The translations under genes and the position numbers were made by a program. The notes beneath the pieces were generated by a model. The model ran no database searches. It was given only the letters and a program-made list of their open reading frames with translations, and had not been told where the DNA came from. Source: Urophycis tenuis (taxonomy: Eukaryota > Chordata > Actinopteri > Gadiformes > Phycidae). Taken from it: a stretch of DNA of 64,000 nucleotides. This document shows positions 21,293-33,419 of the stretch, piece after piece. Location: positions 69,501 through 133,500 of the forward strand of contig JAXIVH010000195.1 in the NCBI GenBank assembly GCA_036785325.1. Reading direction: 5' to 3'. Each line of letters begins with the position of its first letter. Position 1 is the stretch's first letter.

Positions 21293-24200
21293 CTAATAAT
21301 AATAATAATAATGCTAACTTCGACTTATATAGCGCCTTTAAAGTACACAAGGTCGCTTTACAAAAAGTGTGGGAGGGGGGGCAAAAAAAGGGGGGGGGGG
21401 GGGTTGGGGGGGGGGGGTTAGGGATCAAAGGACTTAGTGCAAAGAAATGTTTTGAGGTGCTTTTTGAACATGGGTAGGGATGAAGCAGAGCGGATGTGGA
21501 GTGGGAGACTGTTCCAGTTTGTTTGAGCATAGGCAGAGAAAGCCCTGTCCCCAAATGTTCGCAACCTTGTGCGGGTATTGCCAGCAGGTCCTTGTCAGCG
21601 GACTGCAGGGAGCGTGACTGAGTGTAGGGGAGGAGGAGATCCTTGAGGTATTGTGGTGAGAGTCCATGGAGAGCTTTGTAGGTGAGCAGGAGGATCTTGT
21701 AGGTGATGCGTGACTTGACTGGCAACCAGTGGAGCTGTTGGAGGATGGGAGTGATATTCTGCCAGGGCTTGGTGTTGGTTAGAACCCTGGCAGCTGAGTT
21801 CTGGACACGCTGGAGCCTGCTAAGGGCTTGGAGGGCAGTCCAGGCAGGACACCATTGCAGTAATCCAGGCGGGAGGTGATGAAGGCGTGGATGAGTGTTT
21901 CTGTGACCGAGTGCGTGAGTAAGGGCCGGAGTCGTGAGATGTTTCTGAGGTGATAGAAGGCAGACTTGGTGGTGTTGTTGATGTGAGACCGAAAGGAGAG
22001 AGTGAAGTCCAGGACGACGCCCAGGTTGCGCACCTCAGGAGAGGGGGAAATGCAGCAGCCATCCACAACCAGGGCCAGATCCCCAACTTTTTTGAGCTGT
22101 GGTGCAGGGGCCACCACCATGAGCTCTGTCTTATTGCTGTTAAGTTTGAGTAGGTTTGTGGTCATCATGATTTGAGTTCCTGTAGGCAGTTGACAAGTTG
22201 TGTGGGTGGGAGGAGGGGTTTGTGCTGAGGTAAAGTTGAGTATCATCGGCATAGCAGTGGAAGTTGAGGCCATGTTTACGGATGATATGGCCTAAAGGTA
22301 GCATGTAGATGGTGAATAACAGTGGACCAAGTACTGAGCCCTGGGGCACACCATAGTTGACAGATGCTGGATGGGAGTTGGAGTCATTCAGGGTGATGAA
22401 TTGTTTCCGGTCTGTGAGGTAGGACCGGAACCAGGACAGTGCTGAGCCACTGAGGCCGATGGGGTCGGAGAGGTGGTGGAGGAGGATGGTGTGAGAGACT
22501 GTATCAAAAGCTGCAGAAAGGTCAAGGAGGATGAGGATGGAGATGAGGCCATTGTCGGCAGCAAGCAGAAGGTCATTAGTGATTTTGATAAGGGCGGTCT
22601 CAGTGCTATGGTGGGTTCTGAAACCAGATTGGAGGGGTTCGAAGAGCTCATGGTGGGCCATGTGGTGTTGTAGCTGGGCAGCCACTGCTCTTTCCAAGAT
22701 TTTGCTGAGGAAAGGGAGGTTGGAGATTGGACGGTAGTTGTTGGGGTCGTCCGGGTCTGAACCTGGCTTTTTAAGAGTTGGAATGACTGCTGCCATTTTT
22801 AAGCTGGATGGTACCACACAAGAGGCCAAAGATGCATTTATGATGTTTACCACTGGATGGCAGAGGATGGGAAGACAGGCCTTTACCAGGGTGGTGGGCA
22901 TTGGGTCCAGTTTGCTGGTTGAAGACTTGGCTGAGGTGACCAGATTTTTGACTTGGTCAGCATCTAGTGGAGAGAAGGTGGATAGGCAGCACTGGTGAGA
23001 GCGGGCAGCAGTGTGATGGGGATCTTGTTGGGGCAGTGAGGGGCACAGGGAGGGCCCAGGAGACTGGAGCTGCTGGTGGATGTTGTCCACTTTTTGTTGG
23101 AAGAAATCCAGGAACCTTGAGCAGAGGTCAGCAGCATCTGAGAGTTTAGCTGCATCAGGAGGGTTGAGAAGACGGTTGATGGTGGAGAAGAGCAATTTAG
23201 GGTGTTTTTGTTGGTTATTGATGAGTGTGGAGTAGTACTTTGTTTTCGCCTGAGCAAGGGCATCTTTGTAACTTGTTATGTGTTCTTTGAACGCTTCACG
23301 ATGGACAGTGAGGCCGGATTTTCTATATCGTCTCTCGAGCCTACGTCCTGTGGTTTTCATCCTGCGGAGCTCAGGGGTGAACCAGGGGGCGGGGCGAGAG
23401 AAGGACACATAACGTGTGGTGAGAGGTGCTACCAAGTCCAGGCTGAGAGAGAGCCATCAACTGTTTTGTGGAGGTGGGAGGTGGCGAGGTGGGTCGCTAT
23501 GGTGTCAGATAGCATTGAAGTACACACCCGTTTGATGTTTCTGAATGTAATGGGCCGCTTCTTGCACTTCTTAGGGAGAAGCACAGGGACCAAGAATAGA
23601 ATGGCAAGGTGGTCAGAGACAGCCAGGTCAGTGCACTGCAGGTGGAAGGGGGTTACGCCAGAACAGCACACCAGGTCCAGTGTGTGCCCTTTGTCATGTG
23701 TGGGGCCTTGTACATGTTGTGTGAAATTACAGCAGTCCAGCAGTGACAGCAAATCAGTAGCAAGGGAGCAGCTACTTGAATCCACATGAATGTTAAAATC
23801 ACCCAGAAGGACGGGGATTTTGGGCAAACAGTGGCAAGCAGTTCAGTGAGCTCAGATATGAAGCAGGCATAGGCTTTGGGGGGGCGGTAGATTAGGACAA
23901 CCTGTAGCTGTGTGGACCCACTCAACATGAAGTGAATACACTCAAAGGAGGTGGTATTCACTGGGATGTCTTTTATCAGAATGTCAGCCCGATGGATAAC
24001 AGCAAGCCCGCCACCACGGCGAGGCTTCTGGATATAGCCATAGCCTGGTGGGGTGGCTTGGTTGAGAATTATAAACTCTTGTTGATTTTGCCATGTCTCA
24101 GTAAGACATAAAAAATCCAGTGATTTCTCCAAGATGTGATCATGGATGAGAAGGGCTTTGTTATTTAATGAACGAATATTAAGCAGCATGAATGATGTTG

Positions 24201-24885
24201 GCCTGGTTAGTGCAGTGTCAGGAGTGACCTTATTGTCTACACAGACCAAGGATAGCAGATTTGCATGAGAGGGGCGTGGTTTTGATCGATTACGTCGCTG
24301 GCGTAGGTACACTGAACAGCTGGGACAGACAAAGTTTCATGAAAGTAAACAAACTTATGATGAGCAGCCCTATGGACATAGGGGGGATGACGCAGGAGAT
24401 GGAGAGATTTTATCACCTCTAGGGAACTCGGAGATGTGTTTGATTTGAGACTCATGAGTTGTACTGCGGTATATTTGATGTAGGTCGTGGCCAAGCGGCA
24501 GCAGCCAGTTGTTAGCATCCTAGCTCGGGTTGCTACTTCCATTACGGAGACAAGAGGCCAGGAAAGCCACAGCGCAGCGGAGGAACGTTTGTGGATAGCA
24601 GTTTGCAGGAGATGAGAAGGAGATGGTGCTATCGGAGAACTCACGGTAGGTTACTCACAGTACTGACGTCTGATGGGTTGAAGGTGTAGTAGCCTATAGT
24701 TTGCCGCGGCAGCGTTAGACAGCCATGACAACGCAACGTGACCGAGCAAAACAGCAATAAACGTCCACACACTGATGTCGACTGGTTGTAGTACGGTTGT
24801 AGAGCGTAAGAACCACAAGAAAAATCGGTTAGATCGGAGATGAGAAGCGGCGACATACAAGCCAGCGTCCTCTCAACATCCCCAC
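21293..24885 (-). mobile_element. LINE C: L2/CR1-like non-LTR retrotransposon, nearly full length
   Basis: Endonuclease, RT, C-terminal domain and 3' UTR are present in order on the minus strand. The 3' end (21294-21345) has GGCGCTATATAAGTC followed by an (ATTATT)n tail, the form I know from fish L2-like LINEs. It interrupts LINE A between its linker halves. A G/C homopolymer run at 21371-21418 lies in the 3' region. Frame breaks make this copy inactive. Confidence 0.75.
21500..24312 (-). pseudogene. LINE C ORF2: AP endonuclease and reverse transcriptase
   Basis: Frame 24312-23653 has the endonuclease start FMLLNIRSLNNKALLIHDHI, LCLTETW and VVLIYRPP. Frame 23827-23429 has the catalytic block PVLLGDFNIHVD and later TDLAVSDHLAI. 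Frame 23435-22140 is a long RT segment with YRPISNLPFLSKILE, LLDLSAAFDTVSH, GVPQGSVLGPLLFTIYMLPL and CYADDTQLYL. Frame 22273-21779 continues with LKLNSNKTELMVV and SRLDYCNGVL. Three frameshifts separate the pieces. Confidence 0.8.
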
Positions 24886-25572
24886 CCTTGACCTTAATAG
24901 ATGTCCATGGTGCATGTTTGTGTATGACTCTAAGAACCTCACAGTGAAAGAAGTTCCAAGCTTCCTCAACATAAGGTATCATTTGAAATCTTGAACAGTT
25001 AATACTTATTAAATCTTGGATGAAAGCCTCTGTATTCAGTTTTTTGCACTGCCTTATTCTAATAACTTTAGGTGGCAAACAGGGTCTTATTTTTCAAACA
25101 CAAAAAAACATTGAGTGATCACTAAAACAATCAGGTAATACACCAGATTGAGATATTCTATTTGGATGGGTAACCAAGATCCAGTCCAGAAGAGACTTGG
25201 ACTTATTAACCATCCTAGTCAGATAAGTAATGAGTTGAGTAAAGTTTAGACTATTAAATAAATTTTTCTCATGGGAAGACGAACGATCCAGCCATTTAGG
25301 ATTTAAATCACCCAGTAAAATCAACTCAATTGCGTGATCTAAAGAATTAACAGTAGCAAGGATACAGTTTGTTAATTCAACAGGGGAATTTGGTGGTCTG
25401 TAAATGTTACCTATGGTTATTCGCTTGTTTTCATGAAACACAATATTAACAAATAAGCATTCAAAATGCACTGCTCTCTCCTTTGGCATAATAATTTCAG
25501 AAGATAAATGAGAGGAGATATAGGTGGCTACACCACCACCACCACGAGTAGCTCTGTCTGCTCTATATAGAG
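24886..25572 (-). pseudogene. LINE A: endonuclease C-terminal half and linker
   Basis: Frame 25585-25094 has RATRGGGGVATYISSHLSSE, ITIGNIYRPPNSPVE, LLGDLN (catalytic region) and FSDHSMFF. Frame 25078-24886 then has WNFFHCEVLRVIHKHAPWTS. The block ends abruptly at both edges where a hAT element and LINE C enter. Confidence 0.75.
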
Positions 25573-25922
25573 CAGGGGTCGGCAATTAAGTTTGGACCCG
25601 GGCCAATTTTTTTTCGGACAATGGCATCGCGGGCCATAGCTTTTGTAATGGGGGGGGGGGGGAGGTTGGTTATAGGCCTACTATTTATATTATTAATTAT
25701 TATATTATATTAAAATAAACATCATTTAACTTTTAAAATGCATTTAATTTAATTCCATTAAAAACGTTTATTTGCTTATGTGCGCTGTTTTTATGCCGCC
25801 TGCTGCATCTCCCGCCGTCTCTCATGAAACAGGCGACTTGCCTAGCAACCTGCCGTAACTAATGTATACAAATTGGATGACGTGTAAATGAATAACTGAA
25901 CATTGCTTGTTATCGATGCAAA

Positions 25923-27753
25923 ATGTCATTGTCGAAAGCCTTGAAAAGAAAAATTGATTCAGAATGCAGGACCTACAAAGAAGAATGGAAGCAGAGGTAT
26001 GCGTTTATTCTGCCTGCTTTTATTAATGCCAAGCCTACGTGTCTCATTTGCAACGAGGCGGTTGCCGTTTGCAAAGAATACAACATTAGAAGACACCATG
26101 AGACAAAACATGGCCACTTCAAAAACGCTCATCCTCCCGGGACAGAGGTGCGAACTCAGAAAATTAAAGCCTTGGAGGCTGGATATGCACACAGCAGCAA
26201 AATCCTAATTCGATCACTCACCGAGCAGCAAAAGGTTACAAGTGCGTCCCTTAAAGCAGCATGGGTTCTTACCCGTCACAACAAACCATTTACGGACGCA
26301 GAGGTTTTTAAGGAAGTGATGGTGGCTGTTTTGGAGGAGCTGGTGCCTCAGTGAAACAAATGCCGCTCTCGGCGAGGTCAGCTTCCCGACGCATAGAGAG
26401 CCTATCTGACGATGTGCGCGGATCAATTATGAGTGGCCTGAGTCAGGCCAAATACTTTTCAGTTGCCATTGACGAGAGTACAGACAACTCTGATATCAGT
26501 CAGATGTGTATCTACGTGCGTTATTTTGATGGGAAGGAGTTCAGGGAGGAGTTGTTGGCTCTAATTCCATTAGAAGGGAACACCACTGGGGATGTTATGT
26601 TTGCCAAAGTGGAGGAATTGTTTAAACTACATGCCTTGAGAAAATAAACCTTATCGTGACAGACGGTGCACCTGCCATGGTTGGTTGCCACAGAGGTCTG
26701 GTGGCCCGATTGAAGGAGATAGCGCCACAAATGCACGCACTACATTGCCTAATTCACCAGAGTGTCCTGTGCGCCAAACTCAGTGGCGAGCTGAAGAGTG
26801 TCATGGATAAAGTGATGCGAGTCATTAATTTTGTCCGGGGTGCATCAAGCACTCAGCACCGTCTTTTTCGCCAACTTGTTGCTGAGTCAGATGCCTGCTA
26901 CGAGGATCTGCTGCTTCACAATGATGTGCGCTTGTTAAGTAAAGGAAAGGCACTGGAGCGCTTCTGTGCGCAACTAGAGCAAGTGAAAACCTTCCTGCGA
27001 ATGAGCAAGATGCGTGCTTCAGACGATCACCTGGCTTTTCTAGAAGATGAAATGTCCATCTTAAACATTGCGTTTTTAACTGATATTTTTGGCCAGCTGA
27101 ACCAGCTGAACCTGCAACTACAAGGGAGAGGGAAAACCATTTTGGACATGATCGAGAAGATGGATTCATTTACAAGGAAGCTGGAGTTGTTCCAGTCTGA
27201 TCTATCAAGTGGAAGGCTCTTGCACTTTGCAACATTAAAATCACAGGGAGGGGGGCGAGTGACAGGAATAATGACTGAATTCATTGAAAAGCTACGGGCC
27301 AACTTTCAGTCACGGTTCCAACACTACTGCGTCCCAAGGGAAATTGTTGGCTTTGTCCGCGACCCATTCTCCACGCGAAGCGAGGAATTCTCCTCACTGG
27401 CGAAAAAAACCATGAGCTTGTTGGACGAGGCAACGTTTCAGTTGGAGCTCATTGATTTCCAGTCAAGCTCCCTCGTCCGTGATGCGTTTAGTGCGCATTC
27501 CGTGGAGGATTTCTGGATCGGATGCTCAGAAGAGTACACAGGGATTAAGAAACTTGCCCTTTATGTGCTGACGATGTTTCCATCTACCTACACGTGTGAG
27601 TCAAGCTTTTCGTCGATGAATGCAATCAAAACACACGAGAGGAACCGTCTGACCAATGCAAACTTGGAGAACTGCTTGAGGATAAAAGTGACATCCCTGT
27701 CGCCCGGCATCCACAAAATTGTGACCGAAGGGAGGAGCCACTTTTCCCATTAA
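25923..27753 (+). pseudogene. hAT transposase, GTF2IRD2/SCAND3-like, three frames
   Basis: The frame from 25923 has a BED-like zinc finger (CLICNEAVAV, then RRHHETKHGHF). At about 26350 the frame shifts into the block SLSDDVRG, then VAIDESTDNSDISQM with a catalytic acid. At 26640 a one-base loss shifts it again into VTDGAPAMVGCHRG, the DDE Asp region, and then a long helical insertion. The C-terminal hAT dimerisation segment (TCESSFSSMNAIKTHERNRL) is intact to a TAA at 27751. It has the size and order of fish GTF2IRD2-like hAT proteins. Two frameshifts inactivate it. Confidence 0.8.
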
Positions 27754-28080
27754 GTGAGTACTGGCCTTTTTAAATAGTTTTAAATAAAAGACCAGTTATA
27801 TTGGTTGATCTTATTTAAATTGTAATTTCCTTTTTTTCTGTCTTTATTCAGGAGCAGCGCAGATCCTTCTCCCACGCGGCCAATGTGCATTCACCTTTTC
27901 TTTCACTTGGGCTTTCACTTTCACTTCTTTCTTTATGATTCATTTTAATTGGACCATTTCATATTTGAGCAGACCTTGTTATGTTATTAATTTAACGAAA
28001 CATGGGCTATTTTTGACCTTGCCCACTGGAGGGAGACAGGACACTTTTGTTTTTTTGCTAGATTAAGCGCACTCGCGTGC

Positions 28081-28435
28081 CAATACCGTTCCGACCTGTG
28101 CGTCATGGATGTGTAATAGGACGTAAGCGAGAGTACGGGCGACAACGCCACCTGGGGACTCTTGCCCCAGGATATAGATGGAAGCAGTCAATCACACTAT
28201 ACAGGTTCTTATAATACCACGGGCCAGAGACGGTTAGTTACGAAAGATGATAAGTTTTATTTCACAAAATAATAACACAGGAGAAGCAACTTAATTTTGA
28301 CACACACCAAGTAATATAAAATTATTACTGTGACAGGGGAAAAAGGGGAGGAGTTAAGGCTAGGGCTTACCAGTCAGCAGCAAAATGACAAACCAAAAAG
28401 GGGAGAAGACCTCAAAATAACCACCCGTGATACCT

Positions 28436-28474
<39 letters not shown>

Positions 28475-29455
28475 AGCAAAAGGGGATGTGGAACAAAACA
28501 CCGCCACCAGGGGTACTGCCGCTTTGGGCCCTCAGCGCCTAAACACAGAAGGAAACTAATTAAAACACGCCACAGTAAAAGAACACTGGTGTGGACAGGT
28601 AAAAGAAAAGCAAACAAACTAAACACAGGAGAATGCAAAATACACAAAAGAATACGATTGAACCAGAAAAAAATACAATTGCTAATTAACTAATTAAGAA
28701 ATTTAACAAAACAAGAAACCAACAGTTTTACAATGGGTCCGAGGGTTATTTTAAAGTGCCGGACGGCTAACGATGCGCAGGCAGCGGTTCCGCCTCACTG
28801 ACGCGCTGCCTAATAGCCTGCATGCGGGGTGTTCCACCCAGTTGTATTAGTTTATAGTTCCACCGGGCAGAGCCGAACAGAAAAGTAGTGAGCCAAGACA
28901 GCAGGAAGAATCCTTCAAGGAGGGTTGCCAAGACGGCCCACAATCTGGTGCCTCTGAGGAAAGGCATAAGTTAAATTAAACGAAAAAAATATTAACAAAA
29001 CCTAATCAGAGAAATCTATACATACCACTTCAGAGTCTGGGAGCGTCGGAGGAAAGCCTCACAGACCACGGCTCAACTGCACGCTTATCTATGATATGCA
29101 AAAGCCTAATGAGCTGAGAGCAGGACAAAAAGCAAAACAACAGAAGCAGACCCTACATACCGGAGTGGCCGCTTCGCCGCGCGCACAGATTCAGTGGAGC
29201 CGCCCGCCACTAAGACCCCAGCAGCCAGCCACGCTGCACCGGGAAGAGTTGGCACCTCGATGCGGGCACGCCAAACAAACGCTCGACCACGCCGAACCAC
29301 AGCCACCACGGAAATGGAGGAAGAGGATGCGCCCGGCCAACCGCATCCGCTTTTAACCGGACGCACACTGCCATATAGCGGCCAGGAGAGGAACAGCCTC
29401 CGGCCACAGATGCAAGGATGTTCCACCTGTTGTTTTGTCACTTTAGTAGGACTAT
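28081..29455. other. Unassigned block inside the hAT, possible further insertion
   Basis: It is GC-richer than the surrounding hAT DNA, includes a (CA)n tract at 28440-28466, and shows no coding similarity I recognise. TAGGAC occurs near both edges (about 28117 and 29446), which might be a target duplication. I could not define termini. Confidence 0.3.
28440..28466. repeat. (CA)n microsatellite
   Basis: Thirteen or more CA units in a row; the reverse strand gives a spurious Cys-Val ORF. Confidence 0.95.
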
Positions 29456-29627
29456 CATCTATACCTCAATAAATGTTTCGAAATTGATGGGATTGCTGTA
29501 GGCCTTTTTTTTCTTTTTAAAAACATGGGGTTTAATTTTTTTTTTTTTAAACCGCAAATTAACGTCATCTTGCGGGCCAGATAGAATAGATGGCGGGCCA
29601 AAATTGGCCCGCCAAAATTGGCCCGCT

Positions 29628-29900
29628 GATGTTAAACCATCAAGTTTAACATCAGCATCAGATATATCACTATTCACCCATGTTTCAGAAAGTGTAATAA
29701 CACTGGGTTTGTTGTAAGAAAGCCAAGCTCTTAGTAAGTCAATTTAGTGTGACAAACTCCTAATATTTAAATAAATAATGAATAAACCTTTACCTATACT
29801 GATTCATCAAAGAAGAATAGACAGGAGGGTTGGGGAGAGAAGGCAGGATGGGAGTGGAGAGCATATTAGATATTTACAGACATTTACACAAGCATACCTC
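29628..29900 (-). pseudogene. LINE A: start of AP endonuclease
   Basis: On the minus strand a frame with IDLLRAWLSYNKPS, VITLSETWVNSDISDADVK is the N-terminal endonuclease of the same LINE whose next residues appear at 25572. A stop interrupts NIRSLSH upstream. Sequence beyond about 29800 is AT-rich and has no readable domain. Confidence 0.6.
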
Positions 29901-30184
29901 CATGTACACACAAAGACACAAACTGATCACACCAAGGCATAACCTAGAATTATAATAATATAAAAGAATGCTGGCTCAGGCCGTGGAATATTAAATGGGA
30001 ATGCTTTATACATATCCTTCATGTTTCCCTGTGTACAGACCTGATTATGAGACAACATAGTCTATAGGCATAAATAACAAAGGAAAGGTTGATAATAGCC
30101 TTGGCTAAGTACATTACACTCAATGGTGACAGTAGGTTAGGCGTCAATATGAAGCTGCATAGACAAATTAAAGAACAGTAATAT

Positions 30185-31548
30185 TTGTCAGTGTTTACCA
30201 GTGTCTACCAGAGGGGTGAGGACCCTGGACCTGATGTATGCCAACATTAAGGAGGCATACATCTCATCTTCTCTCCCCCCTCTGGGCAGGTCGGATCACA
30301 ACCTGGTTCACCTCAAACCCTGCTATGTGCCTCTGGTGAAGAGGAAGCCTGTGACCACAAGGACTGTGAGGAAGTGGTCAGAGGAATCTTACGAGGCACT
30401 GCAGTACTGCTTTGAGGTGACTGACTGGCCTGCACTCTGTGAGCCTCACGGGGAGGACATTGATGGGCTCACTGAGTGCATCACAGACTACATTAACTTC
30501 TGTGTGGACTGCTATGTCCCCACGTTGACAGTCATCTGTTACGCAAATAACAAACCTTGGATCACCAAGGACATCAAAGCCATCCTGAACGTTAAGAAAA
30601 GGGCGTTCAGAGAGGGCAACCAGGCTGAGCTGAGGAGAGTACAGGGGGTACTCAAGGTTAGAATTAAGGAGGAAAAAGATAGATACAGGAGGAAGCTGGA
30701 GAAGAAGCTCCAGCAAAACAACACAAGGGATGTGTGGAGTGGTATGATAACCATCACGGGCTTCCAGAGGACTGGTGGCGTGGGGTTGGAGGGTGGGGTG
30801 GCTAGGGCCAATGAATTTAATCTTTTTTTCAATAGGTTTGATGCTGCTGTCCCTGCCCCTCCCCCACATGCTGCTGCTGCTGGCAGCCCAACAACTAGTG
30901 CCACTCCGCCTCCCCCTCCTTCTCCCCCTCCTTATAAACCACCCTCCTGCCTCTCACCACCTCTATTCACTACCGGCCACTTCACACCTCCACCCTGCCC
31001 CACCCCTCCCCCCTGCTCTGCATACTGTCCTCCACTTCCTGAGGACTCTATCCCTCCCCCCACTGACACCTCTACAGTGTCCTTCATGCCTGAACTGGTG
31101 AGAAGACAACTGATTAGACTCCACTCTAGCAAAGTGGCGGGCCCTGATGGTGTGTTCCCCAGGGTACTTAAAGCCTGTGCCCCCTAGCTGTGTGGAGTTC
31201 TTAATCATGTCTTCAACCTGAGCCTGCACCTCCAGAAGGTCCCTCTGATGTGGAAGACGTCCTGCCTCGTTCCTGTCCCAAAGACGCTGCGCCCCAGCAG
31301 CCCTAAGGACTACAGACCGGTGGCTCTGACGTCACATATCATGAAGACCCTGGAGAGGCTTGTCTTGGAGCAGCTCAGGCCCATGGTCAGACCCTTCTCG
31401 GACCAGCTGCAGTTCGCCTACCAGCCCCGCCTGGGAGTCGAGGACTGCATCATCTACCTGCTGAACAAAGTCTACTCGCATCTGGACAAGCCGGCGAGCA
31501 CTGTGAGAGTCATGTTCTTTGACTTCTCCAGTGCTTTCAACACCTTAC
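30185..31548 (+). pseudogene. LINE D: Rex1/CR1-like LINE fragment, truncated at both ends
   Basis: The plus-strand frame 30201-31187 begins inside an endonuclease (GRSDHNLVHLKP). It passes a proline-rich linker (about residues 215-300) and reaches the pre-RT block SSKVAGPDGVFPRVLKAC before a stop. The frame at 31248 continues with PKDYRPVALTSHIMKTLERL and VMFFDFSSAFNTL, then ends abruptly within the palm domain. Loss of the 3' end as well as the 5' end is unusual for a LINE and implies a later rearrangement next to the gene at 31596. Confidence 0.75.
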
Positions 31549-31595
31549 GCCTCTCAGCTTTGCTCTGATTGGATCAGCCTCTGGATGACTAAACA

Positions 31596-32238
31596 GCTGT
31601 CAACGTGCTTATTTTGCCTTACCTGTTTGATCCAGAGTCAGAAGATGAGCCTGAAGGAGAAGACCAACAACAACCACAAACAAGTACGGTGATGGACGTT
31701 TCAGAGTGGTAATTTGTGCTAACTTAACTTGTCAGACAAGTTTGATAAAATACTGGCATAGGGCTTAGTGGTGGCTATACGCTAATAAACGGAGCGTAGG
31801 CCTATTCCCACCTCTTTTATTTCCCGAAATAGATTATGCACTTCCAAATCGTTTATGAACCCAATGCATTTTGTTATATTACAAAATAACACGGTATTAT
31901 CCACATTTAGGCAACGTATAGTATAGTACAGGCCTATGCACTCAACTTTCCCGGAGGCTACCTGTCCAAACACTTTTAGTATGTCTTTTGTAATCATCAC
32001 GTCGTGGTCCACCTTGCTATGATAACCACATTTCTGCTTTTTATTAGACCACTACACACCTGCATATAGCCCTTTCCATCAAATAGCTTGTTAGTGATTG
32101 CTTTATTGATAGACATTCTAACAGAGCAACCAGGTTATTCAAATAGGCCTAGGCTTAGGATAGTCATAACTCTTTTTTGTATTGGCATTCAGAGATGTTG
32201 TAGGCCGATTTTTTTCATTTTCATATAACCAGACTGAT

Positions 32239-32281
<43 letters not shown>

Positions 32282-33056
32282 GGAGGCCTATAGCCTGATT
32301 TGTGTTTCATTATCGATGGCTGCCAAACACATACCTTTTGCTTCAGGTGTACCTGTGGGAATTGCTCTACAATGCAGACAGAGGTGGAGAATGTATTCTG
32401 CAGGGAGACACCAACGGTAAGACAGTGTCAGCATGGGTGATATGGATTACATTTTGGTTATACAGTGTCAGTAAAATCAGATATTATTAATCAAACATAT
32501 CTGATTGCACAGGTTGTAAGAATAATGGAAGAGGAGAATCCACCAATATTACGCATGGCCCTCCACCCAGGACTAGATCCAGTTTGTTTCAATAGGTATT
32601 CCCAGCGAAATGCCCTGAACATTTATCAACGTGATTATGGAAACTTACAAGTTAGAGGCAATGAGTAAGTGAGATGAAAAAATGTCTACACTACGGCACA
32701 TCAGCATACAACATCAAACATGTCTACCAAGCTCATACACTGTTTTGTATAGTGAAAGTCAAAGTGATGGAGCTGTACCTACCAATTATACCAATACAAA
32801 TAAGGAATATTTTGAAAAACTTTATTCTATTTACACATGACTAAACATGTCATATATAACTCACACACTGTATACAGTTCAGCCTTGGTCATATATTCAT
32901 AAACAACAATGTCCTCTGCTTTTTGACAGCCGTTGCAGGTACTTGGACTACAGGTCATTTGTCAGCTGGTGCTGGGGATATCTTGGCAGGAAGGTACGTG
33001 TTGTCATCCCCTCTTGTGTTGTCCAACGCATACGAAGGGATTTCCCTGATGCTTAA
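31596..33056 (+). CDS. P2X7 intracellular-domain-like protein, 5' end missing
   Basis: Four exons fit with GT-AG junctions and compatible phases: 31596-31708, 32347-32416, 32513-32664 and 32930-33056 (stop). The first has PYLFDPESEDE. The second has CTCGNC, and the third HPGLDPVCFNRY and YQRDYG. The last has YRSFVSWCWGYLG, IPSCVVQRIRRDFPDA. This Cys/His-rich order (CxCGNC, HPG..VC, WxWGxLG, IPxCVVxxIR) matches the cytoplasmic ballast domain of P2X7 receptors, which occurs as many free-standing genes in fish. No ATG lies in exon 1, so an upstream exon must exist; LINE D sits directly upstream and may have removed it. The function of free-standing copies is unknown to me. It converges on the THAP gene. 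Confidence 0.6.
32243..32279. repeat. (AT)n microsatellite in intron
   Basis: About 18 AT units in the first intron of the P2X7-domain-like gene. Confidence 0.95.
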
Positions 33057-33419
33057 GGCCAATATGATGGCTTTAAACCTCCTCCACTCTAAAGCGTGAA
33101 ACATAGGCCGCAACAGCGTCTTCTAAGGGTGGATGTTCGTATTGGGACGACAGGTCACTGGGCACAGGAATCTTCTGACGTTCCTCCAAGTAGGGCAGGG
33201 GGTGACCTTTTCAAAGAGGAGATGCATCAGGCTGACGATATAGCCTAAAAGAAATATAATGTAGGTAAACTCCTCATGTAACAATGTACAAAGTGTTTTA
33301 TAAATCAATAAATATTTTCTTACAACTTACAGTATGTTGGTTGTGTTTTTACTGCTTTCACTGTGGACTCGTAGAGGTCGAGGGTCCCCAAGGTGCATCA
33401 TCGGTAGTTGTACTCACAT

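Larger units (their letters stand above)
25573..29627 (+). mobile_element. hAT (Charlie/ZBED-like) DNA transposon with GTF2IRD2-like transposase
   Basis: The left terminus CAGGGGTCGGCAA at 25573 is a typical hAT end. It is followed by a GGGCC-rich subterminal region, mirrored on the right by repeated GCGGGCCA words at 29573-29627. The canonical right terminus is not visible, so that end is truncated or rearranged. It disrupts the LINE A endonuclease between the pieces at 29640 and 25572. Transposase remnants occupy 25923-27753, and about 1.3 kb of unexplained DNA lies between them and the right end. Confidence 0.7.
5405..30150 (-). mobile_element. LINE A: jockey/CR1/L2-type non-LTR retrotransposon, split by four insertions
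   Basis: Read on the minus strand, one LINE can be followed in order. Its endonuclease start is near 29800-29630. The rest of the endonuclease and linker is at 25572-24886. Pre-RT and RT domain are at 21290-20200. The YADD box and C-terminal region are at 15345-14342. The 3' tail crosses 14170 and resumes at 5437-5405, ending in a purine/AT-rich tail. Each break coincides with a separately recognisable element. Removing the four insertions leaves roughly 3.5 kb, a reasonable size for this class. All ORF pieces have additional stops, so the copy is dead. The outer 5' limit (about 30150) is approximate. Confidence 0.7.

Noticed and set aside
24237..24644. 135-residue minus-strand ORF upstream of the LINE C endonuclease
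   Set aside because: Could be LINE C 5' leader or ORF1 remnant, but I see no ORF1 motif, so it is left within the element.
28435..28647. Cys-Val repeat peptide
   Set aside because: Antisense of the (CA)n microsatellite.
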